The notes below the pieces were generated by a model. The model saw only the letters and a program-made list of their open reading frames with translations, was not told the DNA's origin and made no database searches. Positions 7,641 to 15,391 of a stretch of 36,245 bases of DNA are shown here, in pieces. Position 1 is the first letter of the stretch. The number at the start of each line of letters is the position of its first letter. Source of the DNA: Rhodospirillales bacterium. Its GTDB lineage: Bacteria; Pseudomonadota; Alphaproteobacteria; Reyranellales; Reyranellaceae. Made by a program: the position numbers and the translations under genes. Location: assembly GCA_009377525.1 (NCBI GenBank), contig WHTW01000075.1, positions 1 to 36,245 on the forward strand. Reading direction: 5' to 3'.

Positions 7641-7655
7641 GTAAAGTTCTGTAAA
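7641..7655. promoter_or_regulatory. CpxR-box-like direct repeat GTAAA-N5-GTAAA
   Basis: GTAAA at 7641-7645 and 7651-7655 with exactly five bases between matches the enterobacterial CpxR recognition pattern GTAAA-N5-GTAAA, and more broadly the 10-bp-spaced tandem half-sites bound by OmpR-family dimers. The repeat extends to TGTAAAG on both sides. It lies 78 bp upstream of the Spy-like start codon and ends one base before the start codon of the divergent acetyltransferase, so it is placed to control the Spy-regulator-kinase operon. The match is seen in the sequence; binding by the adjacent regulator is inferred. Confidence 0.6.
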
Positions 7656-7656
7656 G

Positions 7657-8175
7657 ATGACCACGCTCGAGACCGAGCGGCTTTGCCTGCGGCCCCTGGT
7701 GGCCGATGACGCCGAAGCCTACGCCGCCGTGCGCTGCCATCCCGAGGTCGCCAAGTGGCTGCCGCCCGTGACGGGCGAGCCCGTCGAAGCCGTGCGCGGC
7801 ATGATCGGCCGCTTCGCCGCCGCCTGGCAGGAGCGGCGATACGCGCCGTGGGGCATCTTTCTCGGCGACAGGCTGATCGGCCACGGCGGCCTGAACTTCG
7901 TGCCCGAGTTCGACAACACCGAAGTCCTGTGGGCGCTGCATCCCGATGCCTGGGGCCACGGCTACGCCACCGAGGTGGCGCACGCAGCGCTCCGCTACGG
8001 TTTCGCGACGCTGAAGCTCGATCTGATCTTCGCCATCACGCTGCCCGACAACCTCGCCTCGCAGGCGGTGATGAAGCGGCTCGGCCTCACGTACCGCCGC
8101 CGCGTCGACTACAAATCGTTCACTGACATCGTCTGGTACGACATCGACCGCGAGGCGTGGCTGGCGCTCCAGTAG
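7657..8175 (+). CDS. GNAT-family N-acetyltransferase (RimJ/RimL-like)
   Basis: A 172-residue GCN5-related acetyltransferase. It begins with the RimJ/RimL-type ETERLCLRPLVADDAEAYA, and has the acetyl-CoA pyrophosphate-binding loop in AWGHGYATEV and the C-terminal NLASQAVMKRLGLTY motif where Asn/Ser assist CoA binding. These enzymes acetylate protein N-termini, amino sugars or small-molecule amines; the substrate cannot be inferred. The start at 7657 fits the family but lies directly behind the tandem GTAAAG repeat, with only GTAAAG as a poor ribosome-binding site. It is divergent from the Spy-like operon. Confidence 0.9.
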   Translation: MTTLETERLCLRPLVADDAEAYAAVRCHPEVAKWLPPVTGEPVEAVRGMIGRFAAAWQERRYAPWGIFLGDRLIGHGGLNFVPEFDNTEVLWALHPDAWGHGYATEVAHAALRYGFATLKLDLIFAITLPDNLASQAVMKRLGLTYRRRVDYKSFTDIVWYDIDREAWLALQ

Positions 8176-8389
8176 CTTGAGCTGAGCCACGCGAGGATCT
8201 GCAGATCCTGCAGCGGCACGAGGATCGCGACAAAAATATTGGCGTTGAAAGCATTGCTTGCACTCGGGCCCAGCGACACAACGAATGGTGTGATCGCCGG
8301 TTCGACCCGCCAGACATGGCCCCTATCGCGGCCCCTATACGGTGCGGAAAAACTCGCGAAAACGAAACTGGCCATGCCGACCGCAGTGC

Positions 8390-8418
8390 TTGACATCTGC
8401 GCACTTGAGTTATAATAT
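8390..8418 (+). promoter_or_regulatory. Strong sigma70-like promoter with no obvious gene
   Basis: TTGACA at 8390-8395 is an exact -35 consensus. TATAAT at 8411-8416 is an exact -10 consensus but with a 15-bp spacer; the overlapping TAATAT at 8413-8418 gives the optimal 17 bp. Near-perfect hexamers are rare in this GC-rich DNA. Transcription would start near 8425 and run right towards the 3' end of the convergent kinase gene at 8668. Confidence 0.5.
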
Positions 8419-8502
8419 CGGTCTGTTGCGTTGCGTCTCCGCGTTGTCGCTCTATGCATCGTTGATCCGAAGACCAAAGGGCGCGGCAGGCACCGCGGGC
8501 CG

Positions 8503-8530
8503 CCCGTCCGGCTGCTTGCATCCGGACGGG
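8503..8530 (+). other. Hairpin in a possible small RNA
   Basis: CCCGTCCGG (8503-8511) and CCGGACGGG (8522-8530) form a 9-bp perfect stem with a 10-nt loop; flanking GGCC words can extend it after a bulge. It lies about 80 bases downstream of the promoter at 8390-8418. No T tract follows, so it is not a standard terminator. It could be part of a structured RNA; there is no direct evidence for a product. Confidence 0.3.
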
Positions 8531-8667
8531 ACGGGCCGGGGCTCCACATCTTCGATTCCGGTTGCGGAAATTGCGTTAATTGCGGGAATTCGACAGCAGT
8601 GCATGCACCGCCCGGTGGCTTCTCAGTCAGCCGGCGACCAACCTGGCAAGATCACCGTGCCGCGGAA

Positions 8668-10818
8668 CTAGTCTCGCGCCGCCTCGGGCAGGTCGATCTG
8701 GAAGGCCGCGCCCTCCTCGCCGGGCAGCAGCGACAGCGTGCCGCCGGCTTCGCGCACGATGCCGAAGGACAGCGACAGGCCAAGGCCGGTGCCCTGTCCG
8801 GTCGGCTTTGACGTGAAGAACGGCTCGAAGATGCGCTCGCGGATCTCGGGCGGCACGCCAGGCCCGTTGTCGGCCACGGTGATGAACACGTGGCCGTTGT
8901 TGCCGCGCGACGTGGAGAGCACGATCGTCTTGTCGGGGCGCAGCGATTGCCGGAGCGCATCGCGGGCGTTGACCAGCAGGTTGACCAGCGCCTGCTCCAG
9001 CAGGTTCTGGTGGCTGCGCACCCGCAGCGGCTGCTCGCCCAGCTCCTCGCGAACCGTGATGCCGGCGTTGCGCAGGCGCTGGCCGACCAGGGTGAGCGCC
9101 CCACGGCAGGCCTCGCGTACGTCGAAGACAGCGGGCTCACCTTCGGGCGTGCGTCCGAACACGCGCATGCGGGCGATGACCGAGGCGGCGCGGTCGACCT
9201 GGGCCATGATGCGGCTGAGCTTGCCGGCGACGAAGGGCCGCAGTTCGGCATCGTCCATTGGTGGGCGAAAGCCCGCCGGCCGGGGTTCTGCCGGCGTCAC
9301 CTCGGACATGGCGTTTTGTGCTGCCATCTTGATGACATTCAGGGGCTGGCTGAGCTCGTGCGCCATGCCGGTGGTCATTTCGCCCAGGGTGACGAGCGTG
9401 GCCGTCTGCGCAATGGCTTGCCGGGCCTGGTGGCGCAGCGTCTCGTCGTGTCCCATCAGGATCGTACACTCGCCGATCTCCGGCAACGACCGATGCGACA
9501 GCGAGAAATGCAGATAGTGCGTGGCCTCGCCGGGCCGGGCGACCTGGAGATCGACCTCGATGCCCCGCGCGTCGTTGCCGGCGGCGAAGGCGAGGATGGG
9601 GGCGGCACCGCGCACGGCCTCGTCGCGCAGGATGTCGGCGGGCTCGTTGTCGCGAGCGACGACCTGGCGAAAACGGTCGTTGCAGTAGATCGCCCGTCCC
9701 TGCTGGTCGAGCACCGCGCACAGCGCCGCCGGCGTGTCGATCAGGGCCGCCAGCAGGCGGCGCTCCAATGCCAGTCGCGCCGCTGCTTCCGTGCGCGCGC
9801 TCAGGCGCAAGATCTGGGCGGCGACGAGAACCGCGACGGCGCTCAGCAGCAGCACCAGGGTGAGGATGAAATAGAGGCGTTCCCGCCACTGGCCGAGAAA
9901 GGTCTTGTCGCCGATCGTTACGGTGACCAGCACAGGAAAGCCTTCGACCTGACGTGACGAGATGATGCGCCTTTCCGAGTCCGAAGGCAGCCACCACTTC
10001 GGTCCGCGCGTGATCTGCGCGGTGCCGGAAAGGCCTTCATGGATCATGCGGATCGGCTGGGCGTCGGCGTAGGTCTTGCCCAATAGATCGGGCGTCTTCA
10101 ATGTGGTCGCGAGCAGCGCCCCGTCGAACCGGAACAGCGATACCGAGCTGTCCTCGCCGAGCGAGATCAGGCGAAACAGATTGGAAAAGTAGTCCGATTC
10201 GATGCCGACGGCGGCGACGCCCAGCAGCAGGTCGGCCTTGGACTCGATCCTGCGCGACAAATAGAAGTTCCAGCGCTTGGTGTTCAAATCGGGCAGGGCT
10301 CGACTGATCGAAATCGGCGGGCTGTTCGGGCCGACCTGGGCCAGGAAGGTCTCACGCTCGCCGATATTGATCGACGGCGGCGGCCAGTCGGCCGACGAAC
10401 TGAGGAGATAGCCCTCCTTGTTGAAGATCGAGGCGACGCCGACCTGAGGCAGGCTGGAGAGGCGATCACGTATGACTTCGTGGAACCGACGCTGCTTCAT
10501 CACGTCGGCGAACTGCGCCTCCGACTGGATGTCCTCTTCGGCGATCCAATCCAGCATGGATCGCAACATGAGATCGGTCGCGACCAGGGTCTGCTGGGCA
10601 TAGGCCGCGGTGGTCAGGCTGGAATTGGCCGCCGTCCGCTTCCAGTCGTCCACGGCATCCCGATAGCTCTGCCAGACCACGCCGCCGGTGACGCTCCACA
10701 GCAGGACGATGTTGAGAGCCGCAATGACGACGATCCCGCGTCCGCTTGAGCTCCAGAATGAGCCCTGCTGCCGGCGCCCGGCGAGCCGCGCCTGCAACAA
10801 GGTGTCTAGGTGACTCAA
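8668..10818 (-). CDS. Sensor histidine kinase with extracytoplasmic sensor and PAS domain
   Basis: About 716 residues from a TTG at 10818 that has GGAGG six bases upstream; a GTG at 10860 in the same frame would give 730. Order from the TTG: helix 1 at 28-50, a large periplasmic domain of about 265 residues of the double-Cache type found in DctB-like kinases, helix 2 at 316-337, a PAS-like domain at 352-450, then HisKA with His487 in MAHELSQPLNVI, the N box NLLVNARDAL, and G1/G2 boxes DNGPGVP and GQGTGLGLSL. The HELSQPLN H-box is typical of DctB/FixL-type kinases, which usually sense small organic ligands. It is divergent from the receiver plus winged-helix regulator at 10977, its likely partner. 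Confidence 0.9.
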   Translation of the reverse strand: MSHLDTLLQARLAGRRQQGSFWSSSGRGIVVIAALNIVLLWSVTGGVVWQSYRDAVDDWKRTAANSSLTTAAYAQQTLVATDLMLRSMLDWIAEEDIQSEAQFADVMKQRRFHEVIRDRLSSLPQVGVASIFNKEGYLLSSSADWPPPSINIGERETFLAQVGPNSPPISISRALPDLNTKRWNFYLSRRIESKADLLLGVAAVGIESDYFSNLFRLISLGEDSSVSLFRFDGALLATTLKTPDLLGKTYADAQPIRMIHEGLSGTAQITRGPKWWLPSDSERRIISSRQVEGFPVLVTVTIGDKTFLGQWRERLYFILTLVLLLSAVAVLVAAQILRLSARTEAAARLALERRLLAALIDTPAALCAVLDQQGRAIYCNDRFRQVVARDNEPADILRDEAVRGAAPILAFAAGNDARGIEVDLQVARPGEATHYLHFSLSHRSLPEIGECTILMGHDETLRHQARQAIAQTATLVTLGEMTTGMAHELSQPLNVIKMAAQNAMSEVTPAEPRPAGFRPPMDDAELRPFVAGKLSRIMAQVDRAASVIARMRVFGRTPEGEPAVFDVREACRGALTLVGQRLRNAGITVREELGEQPLRVRSHQNLLEQALVNLLVNARDALRQSLRPDKTIVLSTSRGNNGHVFITVADNGPGVPPEIRERIFEPFFTSKPTGQGTGLGLSLSFGIVREAGGTLSLLPGEEGAAFQIDLPEAARD

Positions 10819-10914
10819 AGGCTCCCTCCCGAGGAGACGCTTTGCACATGCTGCGGACACACAACATCAGGCAGCTTATGCGCGCCGCCAAGCCCATCCC
10901 CTAATATGCACCGC

Positions 10915-10943
10915 TTGACGGCCGGGCGTTCCGGCAAAAGTAT
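10915..10943 (+). promoter_or_regulatory. Candidate promoter for the receiver/winged-helix regulator
   Basis: TTGACG (10915-10920) and AAGTAT (10938-10943) are separated by 17 bp and lie 34 bases before the regulator's start codon. The spacer contains a small inverted repeat GCCGG-N5-CCGGC. The -35 is good and the -10 mediocre. Confidence 0.35.
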
Positions 10944-10976
10944 CCAATCCGGATGCATTCGCCGGGAGCGAAGCAG

Positions 10977-11804
10977 ATGGACAGGCTGGAGACGACCGCC
11001 CAGGACGAACGATCGCTCGACGTCCTGGTGGTCGACGATGACCAGGAGGCCGTCGAGGAACTCGTCGAGTATCTCAGCAAGGCCAACCTGCGTTGCCGGC
11101 CCGCCGCCGACGGTTGGGCGGCCCTGCAGGTGTTGGCCGATGGCTATCGCCCGCAGGTGGTCGTGACCGACCTCAGGATGCCGGAATTGAGCGGCATGGA
11201 GTTTGCCGAGCGGCTGAGTCAGCTCGGCGAGGCGGAACGGCCCGAGATCATCTTTGTCAGCGGCAACGCCGGCTTTGACGATGCCGTGCAGGCGATACGG
11301 CTGGGCGCGCGGGATATGCTGACCAAGCCGATCGACGGCCCGCGGCTGGTCCGGGCGGTGAAGTCCGCCCAGCACGCGCGGCAGATGAGACTGCGCGCCA
11401 AGGAAGCGCCGCCGCCGGTGGCCCCGGCCGGCAAGACAAAAGCCGCCGAAGACGGCGGTCCCGTCGCCCGCAAGCGCGCCGCCCTCAGCGAGCTCAAGAC
11501 CATGCGCCGGCTGCGCAGCCAGTACTTTCCGGCAGAGCTCTTCTCCGACCCGTGCTGGGAGATGCTGCTCGACCTCTATGATGCGGCACTGGTCGGCGCC
11601 GAGGTGACCGTGACCAGCCTTGGGGCTGCCTCGGGTGTGCCGCAGACGACCGCCCTCAGGCGCATGGAGACGTTGCAGGCCCATCGCCTGATCGTCCGCA
11701 ACGAAGACAAGGCGGACAAGCGCCGGACCATCATCAAGCTCAGCAATGCTGGCATGCAGGCCGTCGAGAACTTCTTCGAAACCTACCTCGGGCGCCGGAC
11801 TTGA
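10977..11804 (+). CDS. Response regulator with receiver and MarR-like winged-helix output
   Basis: A 275-residue protein. The receiver (residues 13-135) keeps the acidic pair Asp20/Asp21, phosphoacceptor Asp65 in VVVTDLRMPE, Ser95 and Lys117. A Pro/Ala/Lys-rich linker (about 141-165) leads to a C-terminal domain (about 185-270) with a winged-helix look: WEMLLDLYDAALVGAEVTVTSLGAASGVPQTTALRRMETL then RLIVRNEDKADKRRTIIKLSNAG, which reads like the recognition helix and wing of MarR-type regulators rather than OmpR, NarL or Fis outputs. The start at 10977 has GGAG upstream; an ATG at 10953 does not. It is divergent from the kinase at 8668-10818 and followed by a stand-alone receiver. DNA binding and partnership are inferred. 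Confidence 0.85.
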   Translation: MDRLETTAQDERSLDVLVVDDDQEAVEELVEYLSKANLRCRPAADGWAALQVLADGYRPQVVVTDLRMPELSGMEFAERLSQLGEAERPEIIFVSGNAGFDDAVQAIRLGARDMLTKPIDGPRLVRAVKSAQHARQMRLRAKEAPPPVAPAGKTKAAEDGGPVARKRAALSELKTMRRLRSQYFPAELFSDPCWEMLLDLYDAALVGAEVTVTSLGAASGVPQTTALRRMETLQAHRLIVRNEDKADKRRTIIKLSNAGMQAVENFFETYLGRRT

Positions 11805-11848
11805 GGGCATTGAAGGGTTCAAATTTACTTGAGGGTGCAAAAAGAGCG

Positions 11849-11878
11849 TTGACCTCACCTGTCGACCGGGCCTTAAAT
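11849..11878 (+). promoter_or_regulatory. Weak promoter candidate before the stand-alone receiver
   Basis: TTGACC (11849-11854) and TTAAAT (11873-11878) are 18 bp apart, 84 bases before the start codon at 11962. The 157-bp gap after the previous regulator and its AT-richer composition suggest a separate promoter. Confidence 0.3.
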
Positions 11879-11961
11879 TCCGACAAGCGGCTGTGTAATT
11901 TTGCCGTAAGCGAGGGCTGAACCCTCCTACAACCAAGACGGCGCTCGCTGGGGCACGGGCC

Positions 11962-12345
11962 ATGAACATCCTGGTTGTCGAGGACGACGCGGATTTGTGC
12001 GTCGAGATCGTCGAATACCTGGAACGCCGCAACCATCGGGTCAGCGGGCGCGGGACCGTAGCGGCCGCCCGTCAGGCGCTGGCCGAGATGGCCGCCACGG
12101 CGGCGCTCGACGGGGTCGTCTGCGACGTCGGGCTGCCGGACGGTGACGGCCTGCGCCTCTACATCGAAAGCGTGGCACAGACGCCCAACTGCCGGTGGAT
12201 CCTGATGTCGGGCGCCCACGACATGGAGCGCCTGCGGCTGGTGCTCAAGGATCTGAAGGTCAGGCCGGTCGTCCTGGAAAAGCCGCTGCCCTTGAAGCTG
12301 CTGTGCGACGCGCTGGAAGAACCCGGCGCCAGTCGGCGCGACTGA
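11962..12345 (+). CDS. Single-domain response regulator (receiver only)
   Basis: A 127-residue CheY-like receiver with no output domain. Conserved residues are Asp8/Asp9 (ILVVEDD), phosphoacceptor Asp55 in VVCDVGLPDGDG, Ser83 and Lys107 in LEKPLP. Such proteins act as phosphate shuttles or sinks or by protein-protein contact. Its position just behind a receiver/winged-helix regulator and near an orphan-like kinase suggests a three-protein phosphorelay or a competitor for the kinase at 8668-10818, which has no receiver domain of its own. That role is inference; the receiver assignment is firm. Confidence 0.88.
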   Translation: MNILVVEDDADLCVEIVEYLERRNHRVSGRGTVAAARQALAEMAATAALDGVVCDVGLPDGDGLRLYIESVAQTPNCRWILMSGAHDMERLRLVLKDLKVRPVVLEKPLPLKLLCDALEEPGASRRD

Positions 12346-12525
12346 TTCGAACGATCCTGGATACATCTCGCTCAGCCGATTCGGGTCGTAAATTCAGTGT
12401 TTTCCGGCCGCCATGCGCCGACATCTCCGATCCGGATCGAATCGTCCCTCCACAGCGGACCGGTTGAGGCGCGACGGGTGCGACGAGCCCTGCCAATGAC
12501 GAACTGCATAGGCGTGGAGGGTTAC

Positions 12526-12852
12526 ATGGTCATCGGCGGCAAAGCAGTTCTCGCCTTCGGCATCCTCTCGCTGTTCGGCGTCGCCGTTCACAACAACCAT
12601 CGTGCCAACGCCGCCAGTCCCCCGGTTGCTACCGTAGAGACGGCGGCCGCGTTCGAGGGGTTCACCAGTTCGGCACGCGAGCTGCCGCGCGGCTACCTGA
12701 CCAATCCCGCCACGTCGCCGCTTGCGGGTTTCACTCCCGCGATGCTTCCACCCGCCCGTCCGATCTTGCGGTCGGATACCTACCCCGTCGCGTCAGCCGC
12801 CAAGGGTGACGTAGCCTTCTCCGACGGCGGCAAGCGCCTGGCCTTCAATTGA
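12526..12852 (+). CDS. Small exported or membrane-anchored hypothetical protein
   Basis: A 108-residue protein. The ATG at 12526 was chosen because GGAGG lies five bases upstream; the frame is open from 12397 and another ATG lies at 12496. Residues 5-22 (GKAVLAFGILSLFGVAV) are hydrophobic, followed by AANA-like residues (RANAAS) that could be a signal-peptidase site. The rest is rich in Pro, Ala and Ser with no cysteines and no recognisable motif. It stands alone between the receiver gene and convergent hisN. I do not recognise a family. Confidence 0.55.
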   Translation: MVIGGKAVLAFGILSLFGVAVHNNHRANAASPPVATVETAAAFEGFTSSARELPRGYLTNPATSPLAGFTPAMLPPARPILRSDTYPVASAAKGDVAFSDGGKRLAFN

Positions 12853-12875
12853 GTTCCGTGGCCAGCCGCTGACGA

Positions 12876-13673
12876 TCAGCCCGGCCGGCGGCGCTCGCCC
12901 TGGAGCACGGCCGAGGCGGCGCGATGGATGGCGGGATCGCCCGCCGCCAGCACCGAGCCGTCCGACTTGATGTCGAGCTCGCGGCCCTGCCAGTCGGTTA
13001 TGAGTCCGCCGGCACCCTTGATGACCGGGACGAGGGCGGCGAAGTCGTAGAGCTTCAGGGAATTCTCGACCACCAGGTCGACATGGCCCGAGGCCAGCAG
13101 CCCGTAGGCGTAGCAGTCGCCGCCCCAGCGGAAGAGCTTCACCCGCTGGGTCAGCGCCTCATGGCGCTTCTCCCACTCGCCGGGGAACATGAGCGGCGCC
13201 GTCGAATACATGTAGGCGTGGGCAAGGTCGGGGCAGGCGCGCACCTGGATCGGCTTGCCGTTGAAGGTCGAGCGTTCACCCGCGACACCCAGCCAGCGCT
13301 CGCCCAGGATCGGCTGGTCGATGATGCCCAGCACCGGCTTGCCGCGATGCAGGAGTGCGATCAGCGTGCCGAAGATCGGCAGGCCGGTGATGAAGGCCTT
13401 GGTGCCGTCGATCGGATCGAGCACCCAGACATAGTCGGCGTCGGTCCGCACCGCGCCGTGCTCCTCGCCGAACACGCCGTGCTGCGGCACATGCTCGGTG
13501 AGCAGCGCACGCATGGCCGTCTCGGCCTCGCGATCGGCGATGGTGACGGGGCTCGCATCGGTCTTGTCGTCGACCGTGACGGCGGTGCGGAAATAGCGAT
13601 TGGCGATCGGCCGTGCCGCGTCGGCGAGACGCTGGGCCAGAGCGACCAGCTCGGCGGGAACCGACCCGGCCAC
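12876..13673 (-). CDS. hisN: Histidinol-phosphatase, inositol monophosphatase type (HisN)
   Basis: A 265-residue member of the IMPase superfamily. Metal ligands are visible in the family motifs: Glu70 in GEEHG, Asp86 and Asp89 in WVLDPIDGTKAF, and Asp in LYDFAALVPVIKGAGG. The sequence RWGGDCYAYGLLASGHVDLVVE is typical of alphaproteobacterial HisN, which dephosphorylates histidinol phosphate. The start codon is GTG with GAGG seven bases upstream. It is 10.8 kb from hisB-hisH and lies directly in front of convergent DNA, 15 bp after the cytochrome c stop on the same strand. A role in inositol phosphate hydrolysis is possible, but HisN is the better fit. Confidence 0.88.
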   Translation of the reverse strand: MAGSVPAELVALAQRLADAARPIANRYFRTAVTVDDKTDASPVTIADREAETAMRALLTEHVPQHGVFGEEHGAVRTDADYVWVLDPIDGTKAFITGLPIFGTLIALLHRGKPVLGIIDQPILGERWLGVAGERSTFNGKPIQVRACPDLAHAYMYSTAPLMFPGEWEKRHEALTQRVKLFRWGGDCYAYGLLASGHVDLVVENSLKLYDFAALVPVIKGAGGLITDWQGRELDIKSDGSVLAAGDPAIHRAASAVLQGERRRPG

Positions 13674-13688
13674 CTCGTTGCCTCGGCC

Positions 13689-14219
13689 CTAGGGCAACGG
13701 CTTGGGCGAATCCGCCATGGTGCGCAGGTAGGCGATCACGTCAGCCCGCTCCTGCTCCTTGCGCAGACCCGCGAACGCCATCTTGGTGCCCTTCACGTAG
13801 GCGGTGGGCTTGAAGATCATGTGGTCGATGTCTTCATAGGTCCAGTCGCCGCCCTTGCCCTGCAGGGCCGAGGAGTAGCTGAAGCCCGCGTGGCTCGCCT
13901 TCTTGCGACCGACGATGTCCCACAGGTTGGGACCGACCTTGTTGGCGCCGCCCTTGTCGACGGTGTGGCAGGTGAAGCACTGCTTCTGGAAGATCGCCTT
14001 GCCCGCATCGACGTTGGCGCCGGCAAGCTTCGGCCCGATCGGCGGCAGCTCCTCGGCCGGGGCCGCGGCGGCAACCGTCTGCGGCGCCTCGTCGGACACG
14101 GCGAGTGCAGGCTTGTCGAGCTTGTGCGGATGAACCAGGGCGTTGGAGACCTTGCCCACCACCATTGCGAACAGCGCCGAGGCCAGAACGCAGCCCGCAA
14201 CCGTGTTGAAACTGGCCAT
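13689..14219 (-). CDS. Membrane-anchored class I cytochrome c (CycM-like)
   Basis: A 176-residue cytochrome. Residues 5-22 form an uncleaved-looking anchor, followed by an Ala/Pro-rich tether (about 40-62) and a cytochrome c2-type domain from IGPKLAGANVDAGKAIF. Heme attachment is CFTCH (Cys81, Cys84, His85); the sixth ligand is probably Met147 in GTKMAF. It lacks obvious extra insertions and resembles CycM/c-552-type proteins that carry electrons from the bc1 complex to cytochrome c oxidase in the periplasm. The frame is open far upstream to 14471, but the ATG at 14219 gives the expected N-terminus. It is divergent from the prephenate dehydratase gene across 233 bp with no clear operator. Confidence 0.92.
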   Translation of the reverse strand: MASFNTVAGCVLASALFAMVVGKVSNALVHPHKLDKPALAVSDEAPQTVAAAAPAEELPPIGPKLAGANVDAGKAIFQKQCFTCHTVDKGGANKVGPNLWDIVGRKKASHAGFSYSSALQGKGGDWTYEDIDHMIFKPTAYVKGTKMAFAGLRKEQERADVIAYLRTMADSPKPLP

Positions 14220-14452
14220 AGTCAGATCCCGAAGCGCCCAAAATTCCGGACGTTGCTGTAGCACGCCCTCCGTGCGGCAAGTAGTATCCGAATCACGGCC
14301 TCGCGCTCGCGCGGCGGAACGTCGCAAGTGCCGGATTTTGCGGGGTTTTTCGCTCTTCGGCGCAGTGCCGACGGGCGATTGACGCAGGTGATCCGGCGGG
14401 CGAAACAACCGCCGACAATTGGCATATGGCGCGAGTTCGGGGGATCGACGAA

Positions 14453-15355
14453 ATGGCAAAGGGGCGGACAAGCCGCGGCAACCGAGGCGTGGCCAGCAAC
14501 ACCATCGCCTTCCAGGGCGAGGCCGGCGCCAACTCCGACATGGCCTGCCGCTCGGCCTTTCCCTACATGACGACCCTGCCGTGCCCGACCTTCGAGACGG
14601 CCATGGCCGCCGTCCAGGCCGGCAAGGCCGAGCTGGCGATGATCCCGGTCGAGAATTCGATCGCCGGCCGCGTCGCCGACCTGCACAGCCTGTTGCCTCA
14701 CACCAGGCTCAAGATCGTCGCCGAGCATTTCCAGCGCGTCGAGCACTGCCTGGTGGCGCTGCCCGGCGCCACGCTGAAATCGATCAAGACGGTGAAGAGC
14801 CACGTCCAGGCGCTGTCGCAGTGCCGCAACTTCCTGAAGAAGCATCGCTTCGCGCCGCTGGTCCATGGCGACACGGCGGGTGCGGCACGCGAGATCGCCG
14901 AGGATGGCGACAAGAGCGTCGGCGCCATCGCCTCCTCGTTGGCGGCCAGGATCTACGACCTGAAAGTGCTGGCGCGCAACATCGAGGACGCCGACCACAA
15001 CACCACGCGCATGCTGGTGTTCTCGCGCGACGACGCCCAGCTCGACTGGCGCACCGTGCAGTGCATGACCGCCTTCCTGTTCCGGGTGAAGAGCGTGCCG
15101 GCCGCGCTCTACAAGGCGCTGGGCGGCTTCGCCACCAACGGCATCAACATCGTGAAGCTCGAGAGCTACCTGTCGGGCGCGCATTTCGAGCAGGCGCAGT
15201 TCTATGCCGAGGTCGAGGGCCATCCCGCGCAGCGCGGGCTGAAGCTGGCCTTGGAGGAGCTCGGCTTCTTCTCCGAGGAGTTCAAGCCGCTCGGCACCTT
15301 CCCGGCGCATCCTTTCCGCCGCAAGGGCTGGGAAGCCCCGACGCGCCCCGGTACT
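14453..15355 (+). CDS. pheA: Prephenate dehydratase
   Basis: About 300 residues: a catalytic PDT domain (residues 16-195) and a C-terminal ACT regulatory domain (about 205-280). It has the PDT N-terminal motif IAFQGEAGANSD, the VENSIAGRV loop and the catalytic NTTRM (Thr185). The ACT domain has ALYKALGGFATNGINIVKLES, where phenylalanine normally binds to give feedback inhibition. It converts prephenate to phenylpyruvate in phenylalanine synthesis. There is no chorismate mutase domain, as usual in alphaproteobacteria. The start at 14453 has a G-rich site upstream; an in-frame ATG at 14426 is possible. The terminal stop follows ...APTRPGT, a few dozen bases before rpe. Confidence 0.94.
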
Positions 15356-15391
15356 TGAAAAGGGGCACCTGATCACCCCCTGGTCGCCATC

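Larger units (their letters stand above)
8176..8667. other. 492-bp intergenic region without a convincing protein gene
   Basis: No open frame here has believable codon use or a recognisable product. The region holds a 16-bp perfect palindrome (AGGATCTGCAGATCCT, 8194-8209) just after the acetyltransferase stop, a locally AT-richer tract around 8225-8260, a consensus-like promoter at 8390-8418 pointing right, and a hairpin at 8503-8530. The two flanking genes converge, so the promoter does not serve either. A short untranslated RNA, a small peptide or antisense RNA into the kinase gene are the open possibilities. Confidence 0.5.

Noticed and set aside
8109..8549. Possible minus-strand protein of about 146 residues in the 8.2-8.7 kb gap
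   Set aside because: No ribosome-binding site or known motif, it overlaps the acetyltransferase end, and its composition is unlike the neighbouring genes.
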